Source of the DNA: Desulfobacterales bacterium
GTDB taxonomy: Bacteria; Desulfobacterota; Desulfobacteria; Desulfobacterales; UBA11574
Reading direction: 5' to 3'
DNA: 38,614 bases
Assembly (NCBI GenBank): GCA_030145345.1
Contig: JAQYVT010000020.1
Location: 1 to 38,614 of the forward strand
Both the position numbers and the translations under genes were made by a program. How positions within the stretch are numbered: the stretch's first letter is position 1; every line of letters starts with the position of its first letter. The notes under the pieces were generated by a model that saw only the letters and a list, made by a program, of their open reading frames with translations, was not told where the DNA came from and made no database searches. Positions 16,212 through 25,332 of this stretch are shown one piece after another.

Positions 16212-16768
16212 CACGCCTCCTTCTTTTTAAAGCTTCTAAACCGATTTGTTAACGGTTTGGGTGTCATGCTTTTGCGATACCGCCAAAAATAAAGGTAAAA
16301 GATACCCAACATCATGGCCATGTCCTGTAAAAGGGCCGATCGCAGCCCGCGAGAAGCCCGGGCTTCCGAATCGTTGGGACCCAAACACCCGCAATCGACA
16401 TCGAGTCCCAGCCAGATACCATAACTCAAAATAACGATAAAAAACCCCAACAAGCCGGTGACGACGGCCAGAGATCCACGGATATCGGCCAAGAGTCCCA
16501 GTCCCGCGAGAACTTCTATTATGGACAAGAAAATGGCCGCCGTCAGGGTCAAGGGATCGGGCAACAAACCATAATTTTCGATAATAACAGCAAAAAATTG
16601 GGGGGCCATTAGCTTGGAGATGCCGGACCATAGAAAAATAACACTCAACAGGATACGGAAAACGTTGTAAATCAAGGTGGATAAAAAGATATTTCTCAGG
16701 TCATGAAGCCCTTCATCTTTTCGGCTGGCAATCGCTCCACCTGCTTCACCCATTATTGAACGCATCAT
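16211..16768 (-). CDS. MauE/DoxX-like integral membrane protein
   Basis: A 185-residue inner-membrane protein with four hydrophobic segments: FRILLSVIFLWSGISKL, LTLTAAIFLSIIEVLAGLGLL, LAVVTGLLGFFIVILSYGIWL and DMAMMLGIFYLYFW. The DVDCGCLGP motif after the third segment is the conserved Cys-Gly-Cys of MauE-type proteins, which pass reducing or oxidising equivalents across the membrane. The F-x-W-S-G-x-x-K motif early on is shared with DoxX. ATG 16766-16768 is preferred to the TTG two codons upstream. It is the first gene of the group leading to rhodanese, C_GCAxxG and selD. A role in thiol redox for the exported rhodanese is an inference from the gene coupling. Confidence 0.82.
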   Translation of the reverse strand: MMRSIMGEAGGAIASRKDEGLHDLRNIFLSTLIYNVFRILLSVIFLWSGISKLMAPQFFAVIIENYGLLPDPLTLTAAIFLSIIEVLAGLGLLADIRGSLAVVTGLLGFFIVILSYGIWLGLDVDCGCLGPNDSEARASRGLRSALLQDMAMMLGIFYLYFWRYRKSMTPKPLTNRFRSFKKKEA

Positions 16769-17272
16769 TTCCAAATTTTCCTGATTCAGGTTGGATGTTA
16801 CACCCCCATGCGGCGAAAATGCGCTGTGGGATGTTAAGGACCGTTTGATAAGCGGTTAAATTTCACACCGACATGAACTGCAACATCAACCGCATACCCC
16901 GCAAGCGTATTGAAACGAAGTTTTCCTCGTGAAACCTATCGGTCTTTTCTGGTTAACCGGGGTTTAAATTGCGTTTCAACGGGGCTGCAGGGACCCTCAA
17001 ATTTTACATGGGAGAAATATAGTATAAGGATAGGCGATGTGTAAAATTGATAATTTCAATACTTGGGCTGGAAATGATTGACCCTGTCGATGCCATGAAG
17101 AGATTAAGCCTGCGCTCGAATCTTATGGGCTCGAAAAAAACTTTTTACGAGTCCGTCAGCGTTAACAGCTTGATTTTTTATATTTCCAAGTTTAAGGTCT
17201 TATGGGACAATAGATAAACGCGCTTCGTTGGGCGGCAGATGAATCCTATAATATTTATTTATCGGTGAAAAA
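16769..17272. other. Intergenic region with solitary repeat end at 17140-17158
   Basis: No coding region is convincing in these 504 bp between divergent genes. It contains one end (ACTTTTTACGAGTCCGTCA, 17140-17158) related to the outer arm of the fold-back element at 5105-5265, without its partner arm. Near the right end, TATAAT at 17247-17252 is a consensus -10 for the following plus-strand gene, but the -35 position holds only TTCGTT. Confidence 0.5.
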
Positions 17273-17560
17273 ATGGCAAAAATATTCAATGGTAAAAAGA
17301 CGGGAAAATTGGGGACTGAAAAGAACCCCGCTGTTGTTCGTGTACAAACAGAAGAAAGAATGAAAGAAGTCGCATCAATCTTTGAAGAAAACGGGTGGAA
17401 ATATACCGTCGGATTGGAACCGGATAACCCGGAAGACATTACAGATTTAGAAAGATTATTGAATCCGCCAAAACCACAGATCTCCGAAAAGAAAGCCGGG
17501 CGCAATGACCCCTGCCCGTGTGGAAGCGGGATTAAGTATAAAAAATGTTGTGGTAAATAA
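17273..17560 (+). CDS. SEC-C motif protein, PBPRA1643 family (95 aa)
   Basis: A 95-residue protein ending in a complete SEC-C zinc motif, [20 protein letters not shown], the same metal-binding tail found on SecA. The N-terminal [29 protein letters not shown] and the following alpha-beta segment match the small stand-alone family named after PBPRA1643. Function is unknown; zinc-dependent protein or nucleic-acid contacts are likely. The ATG has GGTGA upstream and a TATAAT about 20 bases before it. Downstream, a bulged hairpin (17597-17619) followed by a T-run at 17632-17639 may act as a weak terminator. Confidence 0.9.
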   Translation: MAKIFNGKKTGKLGTEKNPAVVRVQTEERMKEVASIFEENGWKYTVGLEPDNPEDITDLERLLNPPKPQISEKKAGRNDPCPCGSGIKYKKCCGK

Positions 17561-17767
17561 GGCTGTTTTACATTCCGAAAGATGGGTCTGTGCGTGACCG
17601 CCGGCTTGACCCGGACGGTTTCAAATCGTGACTTTTTTTAACAAATGAAAAACGACCCAACAGGTGAGAAGCTATAAGGCTTTAATTGCTATTTAACGGT
17701 CTAAAACAATTGATTTTATTTTACTCCGTCACTATTTGAAACGCTCAATTTAGGCATAATAAAATTG

Positions 17768-18388
17768 CTATGTAAAAACAGGCATTACCGAATCCCCAAA
17801 AAACTCGTAAAAAAAAGAGCGGTACCCTCTGATATTTTCCACGATATCTTCACTTCTTGTATGCTCCGGTGTGTCACTGACAAATTTAAACATAAAGCAC
17901 TTTGTCCGGAACTTCCTGCAGGCCTGGACCACTGAGGCCCCTTCCATATCGATTAAGTCGGCATTTTTGGAGATTTCTTTTCGTTCGTCTGGAGCAAGAA
18001 TCGCTCTGTCGCTGGTGGCGAGCTTTGCGGTCCGGAACCCCTCTAGGGTATCCGGTTTATGAATACGGGGTTTTCCCGATTTCAGTTCAGGTCTGTCGTA
18101 TTCGATAATTTCATCGATATGAAATATTTCACCCAGATAATGGCCGGCGCCTGCTGCTCCCACCGCACCCAAATTACAGATGCAGGCCGGCGTATACTTT
18201 TGACAGCAGTAGGCGGTTGCCATGGCTGCATTTGCTTTGCCGATGCCCGAAATGATCAAGAGAAGATTATCATTTTGAAATAGCCGAAACGGTGTGTTCC
18301 GGGTTTGCTTTAAAGACATCCCCAGAACAAACGGTTTTGCTTCAAGCAGGGTGGCCATGACCATTGCAGTTACAATATTTTTTTCCAC
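17768..18388 (-). CDS. mqnB: Futalosine hydrolase
   Basis: MqnB cleaves hypoxanthine from futalosine to give dehypoxanthine futalosine. The 206-residue protein belongs to the nucleoside phosphorylase/MTAN fold: IISGIGKANAAMAT, CNLGAVGAAGAG and the substrate-binding DLIDMEGASVVQACRKF are present. The start is GTG 18386-18388 with GAGGAG eight bases upstream, overlapping the end of mqnD by 19 bases. As the last gene of the menaquinone operon it confirms that the route goes through futalosine or aminofutalosine. Hydrolysis of aminofutalosine directly, or of futalosine after deamination, cannot be told apart here. Confidence 0.93.
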   Translation of the reverse strand: MEKNIVTAMVMATLLEAKPFVLGMSLKQTRNTPFRLFQNDNLLLIISGIGKANAAMATAYCCQKYTPACICNLGAVGAAGAGHYLGEIFHIDEIIEYDRPELKSGKPRIHKPDTLEGFRTAKLATSDRAILAPDERKEISKNADLIDMEGASVVQACRKFRTKCFMFKFVSDTPEHTRSEDIVENIRGYRSFFYEFFGDSVMPVFT

Positions 18389-19170
18389 CGTGCCATCTCC
18401 TCAAGGGCTTGTATCGCTTTTCGACCGGTTTCTCCAAGTGATACGGTAAAATTGTTGACATACAGGTCGATGTGTCCATCAATGACCCGATCATCCATTT
18501 CCTGGGCATGCAATTTAACAAATTCCCTGGACGCATGTCTGTTTTCCAAAGCATATTGCACCGAATTCCGAAGCACAGATTCAATATCATTTTTCAGATC
18601 GATGGCCGGACGATCTCGTCTGACAGCAATACATCCCAAAGGGATCGGAAGCCCTGTTTCACCTTCCCACCACTTGCCAAGATCGATGATCTCGACACAG
18701 TCATATTCCGGATAGATGAACCGGCCCTCGTGAATGATCAGGCCGGCATCGTATTTTCCCATTTGTACTTTTTCAAGGATGTTGTCAAACCGGGTAATTT
18801 CGACGTTGCGGATTTCAGGACGCCACAGTTTTAATAGAAGATAGGCTGTTGTATATTCACCGGGCACGGCGATTTTTGCTTCGGGCAAGGATAGATCCGC
18901 CGACCTTGCCACAAGAAGCGGTCCGCATCCATACCCCAGCGCCGAGCCTGCATCCAGGATTTCGTAGTTTTGTCTTAGTTTAAGATAGGCAAAGAAGGAA
19001 AGCTTTGAAACAGGAAATGTTTTAGAAAAAGCTTTTTTATTGAGGTCCTCCACGTCGTGCATATGGGGAATAAAACGCAAATCTCCCGTATCGATAGCGT
19101 CGTGAAGCATTGCATGAAATATAAAGGTATCATTGGGACATGTTGAAAAAGCGATATCGAGTGTTGTCAT
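18370..19170 (-). CDS. mqnD: 1,4-dihydroxy-6-naphthoate synthase
   Basis: MqnD converts cyclic dehypoxanthine futalosine to 1,4-dihydroxy-6-naphthoate. The 266-residue protein has the periplasmic-binding-protein-like fold of MqnA/MqnD. The opening IAFSTCPNDTFIFHAM is diagnostic of MqnD, followed by KLSFFAYLKL, LGYGCGPLLVAR, AVPGEYTTAYLLLKLW and GLIIHEGRF. The ATG at 19168-19170 lies 120 bp after mqnC, the largest gap in the operon, with no obvious terminator in it. Overlaps mqnB at its 3' end. Confidence 0.96.
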   Translation of the reverse strand: MTTLDIAFSTCPNDTFIFHAMLHDAIDTGDLRFIPHMHDVEDLNKKAFSKTFPVSKLSFFAYLKLRQNYEILDAGSALGYGCGPLLVARSADLSLPEAKIAVPGEYTTAYLLLKLWRPEIRNVEITRFDNILEKVQMGKYDAGLIIHEGRFIYPEYDCVEIIDLGKWWEGETGLPIPLGCIAVRRDRPAIDLKNDIESVLRNSVQYALENRHASREFVKLHAQEMDDRVIDGHIDLYVNNFTVSLGETGRKAIQALEEMARWKKIL

Positions 19171-19290
19171 AAGACTTCTTTCCCAAATTGGCAGAGGAGG
19201 ACGGGCATAGACCCGTGGGGATCTATGCAGAATTCAAGTTGTTAATGAGGATGCAATACGTCGTTATGAAACATCCACCCAAGCTGATGT

Positions 19291-20370
19291 TCACCGGAAA
19301 TTCCGTATGGCCCGATATTGAGAATCCCTTTGAACAGGAATTTTTCCGGCGTTTTTAATGATATGGACAAGCTCCTTTTGGTGGGTCCGGGTGGTTATTC
19401 CTGTCGCCTTCACCACAACCTCTTCCATGAGCACGCCGCCCATGTCGTTGGCCCCCATGGTCAGGGCGATCTGTGCGAGCTTCAAACCTTCGGTCAGCCA
19501 TCCCGCCTGAATATGGGTGATATTGTCAAGGAATATCCTCGCGATGGCCACGATTTTAAGATAATCCATACCCGTTGCCGGGAGGAGATCCGCCATGCGC
19601 GTCCTTGCAGGTGAAAAAGACCAGGGAATAAAGGCCTTCAAAACGCCGGTTCGGTCCTGAACATCGCGGATGACCTCAAGATGTTCTATCTTCTCTTTAA
19701 GGGTCTCTCCCATGCCGTATGTCATGGTCGCGGATGACGTCATTTCATTTTGACATAGGGCGTGTATGACCTCCCGCCATTCATCCACGGTGATTTTTTT
19801 CGGGCTCACCTTGGCGCGGATTCTGTCAACCAAAAGATCTGATGCCCCCGGTACGGAATCGAGGCCGGCCGCTTTTAATGCTTTTACGACATCATCGGTC
19901 GTCAGCGAGTTTTTGCGTGAAATATGTACAATTTCCGCAGGAGAAAAGGAGTGAAGGTAGATTTCCGGGAAACGATTTTTCACGGACGTCACCATATGGA
20001 TGTAGGTATCCAGTGTGTAATCGGGGTGAAGTCCGCCCTGAAGCATCACCTGGGTTCCTCCGGCAGCAACCAGCTCCTCAACCTTCCGGCAAATTTCATC
20101 CATGGTCAGTTCATAAGATTCAATGAGATTTGCCCGGGAATGAAATGCGCAGAAAGCACAGGCCGCCTCACAAATATTGGTGAAGTTTACAATCCGATCG
20201 ACGATGAATCCCACCGCTTCTTTGGGGAATGCCAATTTTCTTCTCATATCTCCGGCTCTTCCCAGATCGATGATGTCCCAGGAAAATAGATCCAGAGCTT
20301 CTTTGGCGGTGATTCTGCTGCCCCCGTATATCTTATGATAAAGATCGCTTTTTTGAATCATGTTACCCAT
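19291..20370 (-). CDS. mqnC: Cyclic dehypoxanthine futalosine synthase (radical SAM)
   Basis: MqnC performs the radical SAM cyclisation of dehypoxanthine futalosine. The 359-residue protein has the radical SAM Fe4S4 motif in NFTNICEAACAFCAF (Cys-x3-Cys-x2-Cys). The MqnC-type segments are MLQGGLHPDYTLDTYI, HSFSPAEIVHISR, AAGLDSVPGASDLLVDRIR and LKAFIPWSFSP. The ATG at 20368-20370 follows the mqnA TAG by two bases. The stop is TGA (19293-19291); reading through it as Sec gives only a short unrelated tail, so it is a true stop. Confidence 0.96.
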   Translation of the reverse strand: MGNMIQKSDLYHKIYGGSRITAKEALDLFSWDIIDLGRAGDMRRKLAFPKEAVGFIVDRIVNFTNICEAACAFCAFHSRANLIESYELTMDEICRKVEELVAAGGTQVMLQGGLHPDYTLDTYIHMVTSVKNRFPEIYLHSFSPAEIVHISRKNSLTTDDVVKALKAAGLDSVPGASDLLVDRIRAKVSPKKITVDEWREVIHALCQNEMTSSATMTYGMGETLKEKIEHLEVIRDVQDRTGVLKAFIPWSFSPARTRMADLLPATGMDYLKIVAIARIFLDNITHIQAGWLTEGLKLAQIALTMGANDMGGVLMEEVVVKATGITTRTHQKELVHIIKNAGKIPVQRDSQYRAIRNFR

Positions 20371-20372
20371 TT

Positions 20373-21185
20373 CTATTCAAAAGACAACTGCTTTAATTCT
20401 GTCACCTTTTTTATCAGACCCATGTCTCCTGCCATTGAATAGTAAAACATTAAGGCATCTTTCAAATCCGCGTCGAACTTAAACTGCAACAGATCAAAGT
20501 AGCTGTTTATGTCGTAGATAATATCCGGATATTTTGCGCTTGCCTTTGAAACGACCTGCGCTTTATCCGCTTCGAGGTGGCGCAAAGAGCTGTGATATGA
20601 AGACACCACCGCTCTGATTTCCGACGCGTATTTTTCAACGATGCTTTCTCTGACCGCAAACACGGCAAATACCACAGGGAAGCCGGTCTTGCGAAGCCAC
20701 AGGTCGCCGAGATCATACATATAGGATACCGGTTCAGAGGATATTGCCATGGCATCGTTGCCGATAACCAGAGCGGCGTCCATATCTTTAAGCACCGGCC
20801 TCGGATGGGTGGAGATGTAAACCGGCTCTGCATGGTAATAATTTTTAAGAAGAACTTTCAACAGCACCGCTGACGTATGAGATGCGCTGGTAATGCCCAC
20901 TTTTTTGTGATTCAATTCTTCGATGGGAATTTTGCTCGCAAGAATCACCGATCCCACATATCCCACCGAACTCAAGCAGAATTGGGGAAGGAGGGCCACA
21001 TCATCCGCAATTTCCGCACAGGTTGCAGAGGAAATGGGGCTCATATCGAGTTTCCGGTCCGCCATCATTTTATTGAGCATGCACGGATACCCCGGATAGA
21101 TATCGATCCCTGGGACAGGTTTTTTTTCAAACATCTGGTAATAAAAGGGATAGCAGTTAAGATAGTCGATATACCCGAGCCTCAT
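20373..21185 (-). CDS. mqnA: Chorismate dehydratase
   Basis: MqnA dehydrates chorismate to 3-[(1-carboxyvinyl)oxy]benzoate, the committed step of the futalosine pathway. The 270-residue product starts RLGYIDYLNCYPFYYQMF, the conserved opening of MqnA, then has MSPISSATCAEI, LPQFCLSSVGYVGSV, VGITSASHTSAVLLKVLL and the AALVIGNDAM loop. The ATG overlaps the mqnE stop by four bases (ATGA), so translation is coupled. It is smaller than transporter-type binding proteins and has no signal peptide, consistent with an enzyme. Confidence 0.96.
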   Translation of the reverse strand: MRLGYIDYLNCYPFYYQMFEKKPVPGIDIYPGYPCMLNKMMADRKLDMSPISSATCAEIADDVALLPQFCLSSVGYVGSVILASKIPIEELNHKKVGITSASHTSAVLLKVLLKNYYHAEPVYISTHPRPVLKDMDAALVIGNDAMAISSEPVSYMYDLGDLWLRKTGFPVVFAVFAVRESIVEKYASEIRAVVSSYHSSLRHLEADKAQVVSKASAKYPDIIYDINSYFDLLQFKFDADLKDALMFYYSMAGDMGLIKKVTELKQLSFE

Positions 21186-22300
21186 ACAACGTCCTCTTTC
21201 AGGTGGGCCGATACATTGGGGTAACTGGCGGTTGTTCGTTCCGGTATGAGTTGGGCTTCATGAATAAGTCTTCTTAAAAACGGCTCGGATCCAAAATCGG
21301 GTGTCTGTGCACCGGCAGCATGAACCACTTTTTCATTGTGATACGTTGCGCCGATATCATCAACGCCGAACCGGAGAAGTACTTGAGCCATTTTATCACC
21401 CAGATACATCCACAATGCCTTTAGATGGGGGACATTGTGAAGAAAAATCCGGCTCGCAGCATAGAGCCGGATGTCATCGTAGCCGGTGGTTTCTCGACGT
21501 GCATCTATTTTTGTGTTTTCTCCGTGAAACTGTAAGGGCACAAAGGTTTTGAATCCTCCGGTCTCATCCTGGAGATCGCGAATCTGTAAAAGGTGATCCA
21601 CAATATCGACCGGGGTCTCGAGATGGTTATACAGCAGGGTGGCATTGGTCTTAAGGCCCATTTTGTGCGCTGTCCGCATGACGGACAGCCATTTTGACCC
21701 TGATATTTTCTTCGGTGCGATGATATCGCGGACCCGGGGCGAAAAAATTTCAGCACCGCCCCCGGGGAGAGCTTCGACACCGGCATCCATCAGCCGTTTG
21801 AACACGTCTTCAAGGGGAATTTTGTTTTTTTTCGCAAAATAATCGTACTCAACCGCCGTAAAACCGACAATGTGAATATCCGGTTTTATCTTTTTTATGC
21901 GTCTTAACATCTGCTCGAAATAATCGATACCCAGATCGGGATGGAGCCCGCCCACGATATGAACTTCATCAATTCCCATTAAAACAGCCTTTCGTATCCT
22001 CCGGTCAATTTCGTCTAGAGACAGCAGAAACGCGTTTTCGTCGTTTTCATCACAGGAATAGGCGCATAACGGGCATCGCAGCTCACATATATTGGTGTAA
22101 TTGAGATTCATGTTTACACCATAGTATGCAATGTCTCCGTGCAATCGTGTCCGGATATGATTCGCAATGGCGCCAAGGTCGAGGATGTCGTCGGTTGTGA
22201 GCATGTAGAGGGCATCTTCTTTGCTGACGGGAACGTTGTTGCAAACTTTTTCGGCAATGCTGCGGAGTGTTTTATTCTGTAGTGTATCCAGGAATTCCAC
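21182..22300 (-). CDS. mqnE: Aminofutalosine synthase (radical SAM)
   Basis: MqnE joins the MqnA product to the adenosyl moiety of SAM, giving aminofutalosine. The 372-residue protein has the radical SAM motif NICELRCPLCAY (C72, C76, C79), preceded by NMNLNYTN, and the MqnE signatures HIVGGLHPDLGIDYF, IVGFTAVEYDYFAKK and EALPGGGAEIF. I prefer the GTG at 22298-22300: it lies one base after the ubiX TAA and has AAAAGGA nine bases upstream. The alternative is a TTG at 22330 inside ubiX. The 3' end overlaps mqnA by four bases. Confidence 0.95.
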   Translation of the reverse strand: MEFLDTLQNKTLRSIAEKVCNNVPVSKEDALYMLTTDDILDLGAIANHIRTRLHGDIAYYGVNMNLNYTNICELRCPLCAYSCDENDENAFLLSLDEIDRRIRKAVLMGIDEVHIVGGLHPDLGIDYFEQMLRRIKKIKPDIHIVGFTAVEYDYFAKKNKIPLEDVFKRLMDAGVEALPGGGAEIFSPRVRDIIAPKKISGSKWLSVMRTAHKMGLKTNATLLYNHLETPVDIVDHLLQIRDLQDETGGFKTFVPLQFHGENTKIDARRETTGYDDIRLYAASRIFLHNVPHLKALWMYLGDKMAQVLLRFGVDDIGATYHNEKVVHAAGAQTPDFGSEPFLRRLIHEAQLIPERTTASYPNVSAHLKEDVV

Positions 22301-22301
22301 G

Positions 22302-22904
22302 TTATATGTTCCTTTTCCCCCAGCTTTCAAACAGGTCGTGCTGTCTGCCCAAGAGGTTCAGCACCTTTCCCACAACAAAGTTGATCACGTCATCCAGGGA
22401 TTCCGGCCGGGTGTAAAACCCGGGAACCGGCGGCACGATCTCAATTCCTGCCAGCGCGGCCTTGTGCAAATTTTCGGTATGAACAACACTCAGCGGTGTT
22501 TCTCTGGGCACGATGATGCATCTGCGGTTTTCTTTTAATGCCACGTCACAGGCTCTGGTAATCAGTGAATCGGCATATCCATGGACAATGGCGGACAGTG
22601 TTTTCATGGAGCAGGGCATGACAACCATCGCTTCAAATTTTGCAGATCCACTGGCAACCGGGGTAAAGAAATCATGGTTTTCAAATTCGCTTAAAAGATT
22701 ATGGTTGTCCGTAACGCCTCGTTTTAAAATCAGTTCTTTCAAGGATGTAAAGGATTCCTTTTCATCGAGCATTTCGTATTCAATAATCTGTCCGGCAGCC
22801 TGTGAAACAATTGCTGCCACCCGCTCGTTTGAATTGAGGAGTTCTTCAATCAAACGAATGCCCATGATGGGTCCGCTGGCGCCTGAAATTCCGACAACGA
22901 TCAT
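22302..22904 (-). CDS. ubiX: UbiX-type flavin prenyltransferase
   Basis: A 200-residue flavoprotein that makes the prenylated FMN cofactor needed by UbiD-type decarboxylases. GISGASGPIMGIRLIEELL is the classic FMN-binding start; VMPCSMKTLSAIVHGYADSLITRACDVALKE and RRCIIVPRETPLSVVHTENL are the other UbiX hallmarks. In futalosine-pathway operons its partner is the decarboxylase acting on the naphthoate ring (SCO4490-4492-type arrangement; also named MqnM in that context). Gene order UbiD, prenyltransferase, UbiX in one unit fits this. The ATG is at 22902-22904; mqnE starts one base after its stop. Confidence 0.95.
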   Translation of the reverse strand: MIVVGISGASGPIMGIRLIEELLNSNERVAAIVSQAAGQIIEYEMLDEKESFTSLKELILKRGVTDNHNLLSEFENHDFFTPVASGSAKFEAMVVMPCSMKTLSAIVHGYADSLITRACDVALKENRRCIIVPRETPLSVVHTENLHKAALAGIEIVPPVPGFYTRPESLDDVINFVVGKVLNLLGRQHDLFESWGKRNI

Positions 22905-22939
22905 TGTGTTCAGCCTTATGTTAATTCTCTGTTCGACGT

Positions 22940-23791
22940 TTATAAAATTTGTCCGAGCAAAACATCCGTAAGGGTTCCGAAAAAGAGTATCGGGGATATG
23001 TACATGTTGACTTTGAAAAAATTCTTTACAGCCAAAGCGATGTTTTTACGCCTGGCAAGTCTCTGTTGGTATGAAAATATTATTCCGATCAATAAAACCG
23101 AAGTCCAGTAGGGAACACTCTTTTGAGTCAGAAAACCCGCATATATCATCGCGCTTATGGAGCAAATATAGCAGGCTGCGGAGATGACAAGGGCCTTTTT
23201 CTTTCCCAGGCGAACCGGTATGGAGTGAAGATCTTCTTTAACATCAAAATTGATGTCCTGTATGGCGTATACGATGTCGAGCCCGGCTATCCAGGTCAAA
23301 ATAACCACCCCCAAAACCAAAGGAACACGTCCAAATTCTCCGGTGACGGCAATATATCCGCCGATGGGGGCGGCGGCTTCAACCAGGCCGAGATAAAAAT
23401 GGGACGAAGCGCTGAAGCGTTTAAGATAGGAATAGGTGAACAGCATTAAAACCGCTGGAAAAGACAGATAAAAACAGAGACTGTTGAGCATGAATGAAGC
23501 ACCCACAAGCACCAGCGAGGATATTACCGCCGTCATCCATACCACCGAAGACCCAACCACCCCTTTTGGAACCAGCCGGTCACGGGTGCGGGGATTTTTC
23601 GCATCGATTTTTGCATCGATGACTCGGTTGAATGACATGCCGGCAGTTCTGGCTGCCGCCAGAGCGACGATGACCCAGAACCAGATTTTAAACGTTCCGC
23701 CACCGGCAAACAGCACACCCAACAATGCAAAGGGAAAGGCAAAAAAGGTCTGCTCGATCATAATGAGCTCGGAGAATTTCTTAAAATCCAT
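22940..23791 (-). CDS. mqnP: UbiA-family prenyltransferase for menaquinone (MqnP-type)
   Basis: A 283-residue, multi-pass membrane prenyltransferase. The two Mg-diphosphate motifs are SFNRVIDAKIDAKNPRTRDR and DINFDVKEDLHSIPVRLG. Hydrophobic helices fill the rest. In this operon it should attach the polyprenyl chain to the dihydroxynaphthoate ring. The ATG at 23789-23791 lies inside the last codons of the UbiD gene (11-base overlap) behind GGAAGGA. A longer frame to 23896 begins within ubiD and would add a highly basic leader, so I reject that start. Assignment to 4-hydroxybenzoate/ubiquinone is unlikely given the mqn neighbours. Confidence 0.92.
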   Translation of the reverse strand: MDFKKFSELIMIEQTFFAFPFALLGVLFAGGGTFKIWFWVIVALAAARTAGMSFNRVIDAKIDAKNPRTRDRLVPKGVVGSSVVWMTAVISSLVLVGASFMLNSLCFYLSFPAVLMLFTYSYLKRFSASSHFYLGLVEAAAPIGGYIAVTGEFGRVPLVLGVVILTWIAGLDIVYAIQDINFDVKEDLHSIPVRLGKKKALVISAACYICSISAMIYAGFLTQKSVPYWTSVLLIGIIFSYQQRLARRKNIALAVKNFFKVNMYISPILFFGTLTDVLLGQIL

Positions 23792-25226
23792 ATTCCTTCC
23801 ACCGGGCGCTGACTTTTTCGATGATTTCTTCAGACATTTTGATTTCTTCAGGCCATTCCCGACCCATACCTTCTTCCCGGGTTTTTCTTGTGGCATCTAT
23901 CCCCATTTTTCCGCCAAAATTCGGGTAGGCCGCAGAATGGTCCAGAGCATCCAGGGGCCCTTCCGATATCAGCAGATCTCTTTTGGGATCCACGTTATTA
24001 AGGAGCTTCCAGACCAGTGTAGTCGAATCCCGAAGATCCATATCTTTATCGAATACGGCAATATATTTCGTGGAGGCCATCTGTCCGAGGCCCCAGAGGG
24101 CATGGATGACTTTTTTTGCTTGGCCGGGAAACTTCTTGTCGATGGATATCAGGGCGCAGTTATGAAACACGCCTTCCATGGGGAGCTCCATATCGACTAT
24201 TTCCGGAACGAGCATCTTTAACACCGGCAGAAAGATTCTTTCCGTTGCCTTTGCCATATAACAGTCTTCCATGGGCGGCTTCCCCACAACCGTCGAAGGA
24301 TAAACAGCGTCATTCCTGCAGGTTATACAGGTTACATGAAATACCGGATACAGATCGGCAGGCGAGTAGAATCCGGTATGATCTCCGAACGGACCTTCAA
24401 CCCGATCCTCATTGGGATCTACGTACCCTTCAATGATAAAGTCGGATTCGGCGGGGACAAAGATGTCCACCGTTTTTGCTCGAGTGATTTCAATGGGGTG
24501 TGACCCGATAAAACCTGCAAGTAAGAATTCATCGATATCCGGCGGCAGGGGTGCGGTTGCCGCATAGGTCACCAAGGGGGGGCCACCAAGGGCCACCGCC
24601 ACTTCCATGCGCTCTTTCCGGGATTTGTATTTATCAAAATGGCGGCTGCCGTCTTTATTGTACTGCCAGTGCATACCGGTCGTGGCATTATCATATTTAT
24701 GCATGCGATACATGCCGGCATTCTGAGTACTGCTTTCAAGGTCCTTTGTAATGACAACCGGAAGGGTGATAAACGGACCGCCGTCGTGTGGCCAGCAGGT
24801 GAGAATGGGGAGCATATCCAGCAATGGCCCGTCCGGACCGTAAACCTGCTGCTGACACGGTGCATGTTTCACCTTTTTGGGGGTAATGCCGGCCAGCTCT
24901 TTCAAGTCGAAAAACATCCGTATTTTTTGCGTGAAACTGCCTGGCGGCTTTATTTTGATGAGTGATTCAATGCGACGGCCGATATCATCGAAGGACTCGC
25001 ACCCCAACGCCATTTCCATCCGCCGAAAGCTGCCGAAGGCATTGATCAACAGCGGAAATGAGGCGCCTTTGATGTTTTCAAAAAGCAAGGCGGGACCGTT
25101 GGTTTTACTCATCCGGTCTGCGATTTCCGTTATTTCCAATACTGGATCGACTTCTGCGGAAATCCTTTTTAGTTCGCCTTCGGATTCGAGGTTTTTGATA
25201 AATTGCTGTGTGTTTTTAAACGTCAT
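23781..25226 (-). CDS. ubiD: UbiD-family decarboxylase of menaquinone synthesis (SCO4490-type)
   Basis: A 481-residue prenyl-FMN-dependent decarboxylase. The core shows MYRMHKYD, GMHWQYNKDGSRH, VALGGPPLVTYAATAPLP, the ITRAKTVDIFVPAESDFIIEG strand and EDRVEGPFGDHTGFYS, where the catalytic Glu/Arg network of UbiD lies. The end contains KIGID-type residues (GGKMGIDATRKT). In a futalosine operon it most likely removes the carboxylate from the (prenylated) dihydroxynaphthoate; this homologue has been called MqnL. It is the first gene of the eight-gene operon. The ATG at 25224-25226 is about 50 bases from an AT-rich upstream stretch. Confidence 0.93.
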   Translation of the reverse strand: MTFKNTQQFIKNLESEGELKRISAEVDPVLEITEIADRMSKTNGPALLFENIKGASFPLLINAFGSFRRMEMALGCESFDDIGRRIESLIKIKPPGSFTQKIRMFFDLKELAGITPKKVKHAPCQQQVYGPDGPLLDMLPILTCWPHDGGPFITLPVVITKDLESSTQNAGMYRMHKYDNATTGMHWQYNKDGSRHFDKYKSRKERMEVAVALGGPPLVTYAATAPLPPDIDEFLLAGFIGSHPIEITRAKTVDIFVPAESDFIIEGYVDPNEDRVEGPFGDHTGFYSPADLYPVFHVTCITCRNDAVYPSTVVGKPPMEDCYMAKATERIFLPVLKMLVPEIVDMELPMEGVFHNCALISIDKKFPGQAKKVIHALWGLGQMASTKYIAVFDKDMDLRDSTTLVWKLLNNVDPKRDLLISEGPLDALDHSAAYPNFGGKMGIDATRKTREEGMGREWPEEIKMSEEIIEKVSARWKEYGF

Positions 25227-25332
25227 CGATAAGGGTCCTAAACAAAAAATTAGACTTTAGAATTTTAGGCAAATTAGAAAATATAAATAAATCCAAAGAT
25301 GGTGTCAAGTTGGAAAAAATTGGGGATTTTGG

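Noticed and set aside
19255-19293. TGA stop of mqnC as possible Sec
   Set aside because: The protein is full length at this point and the continuation is a short unrelated tail without a motif.
22301-22330. TTG start for mqnE inside ubiX
   Set aside because: The GTG at 22300 has a better-placed ribosome site and directly follows the ubiX stop.
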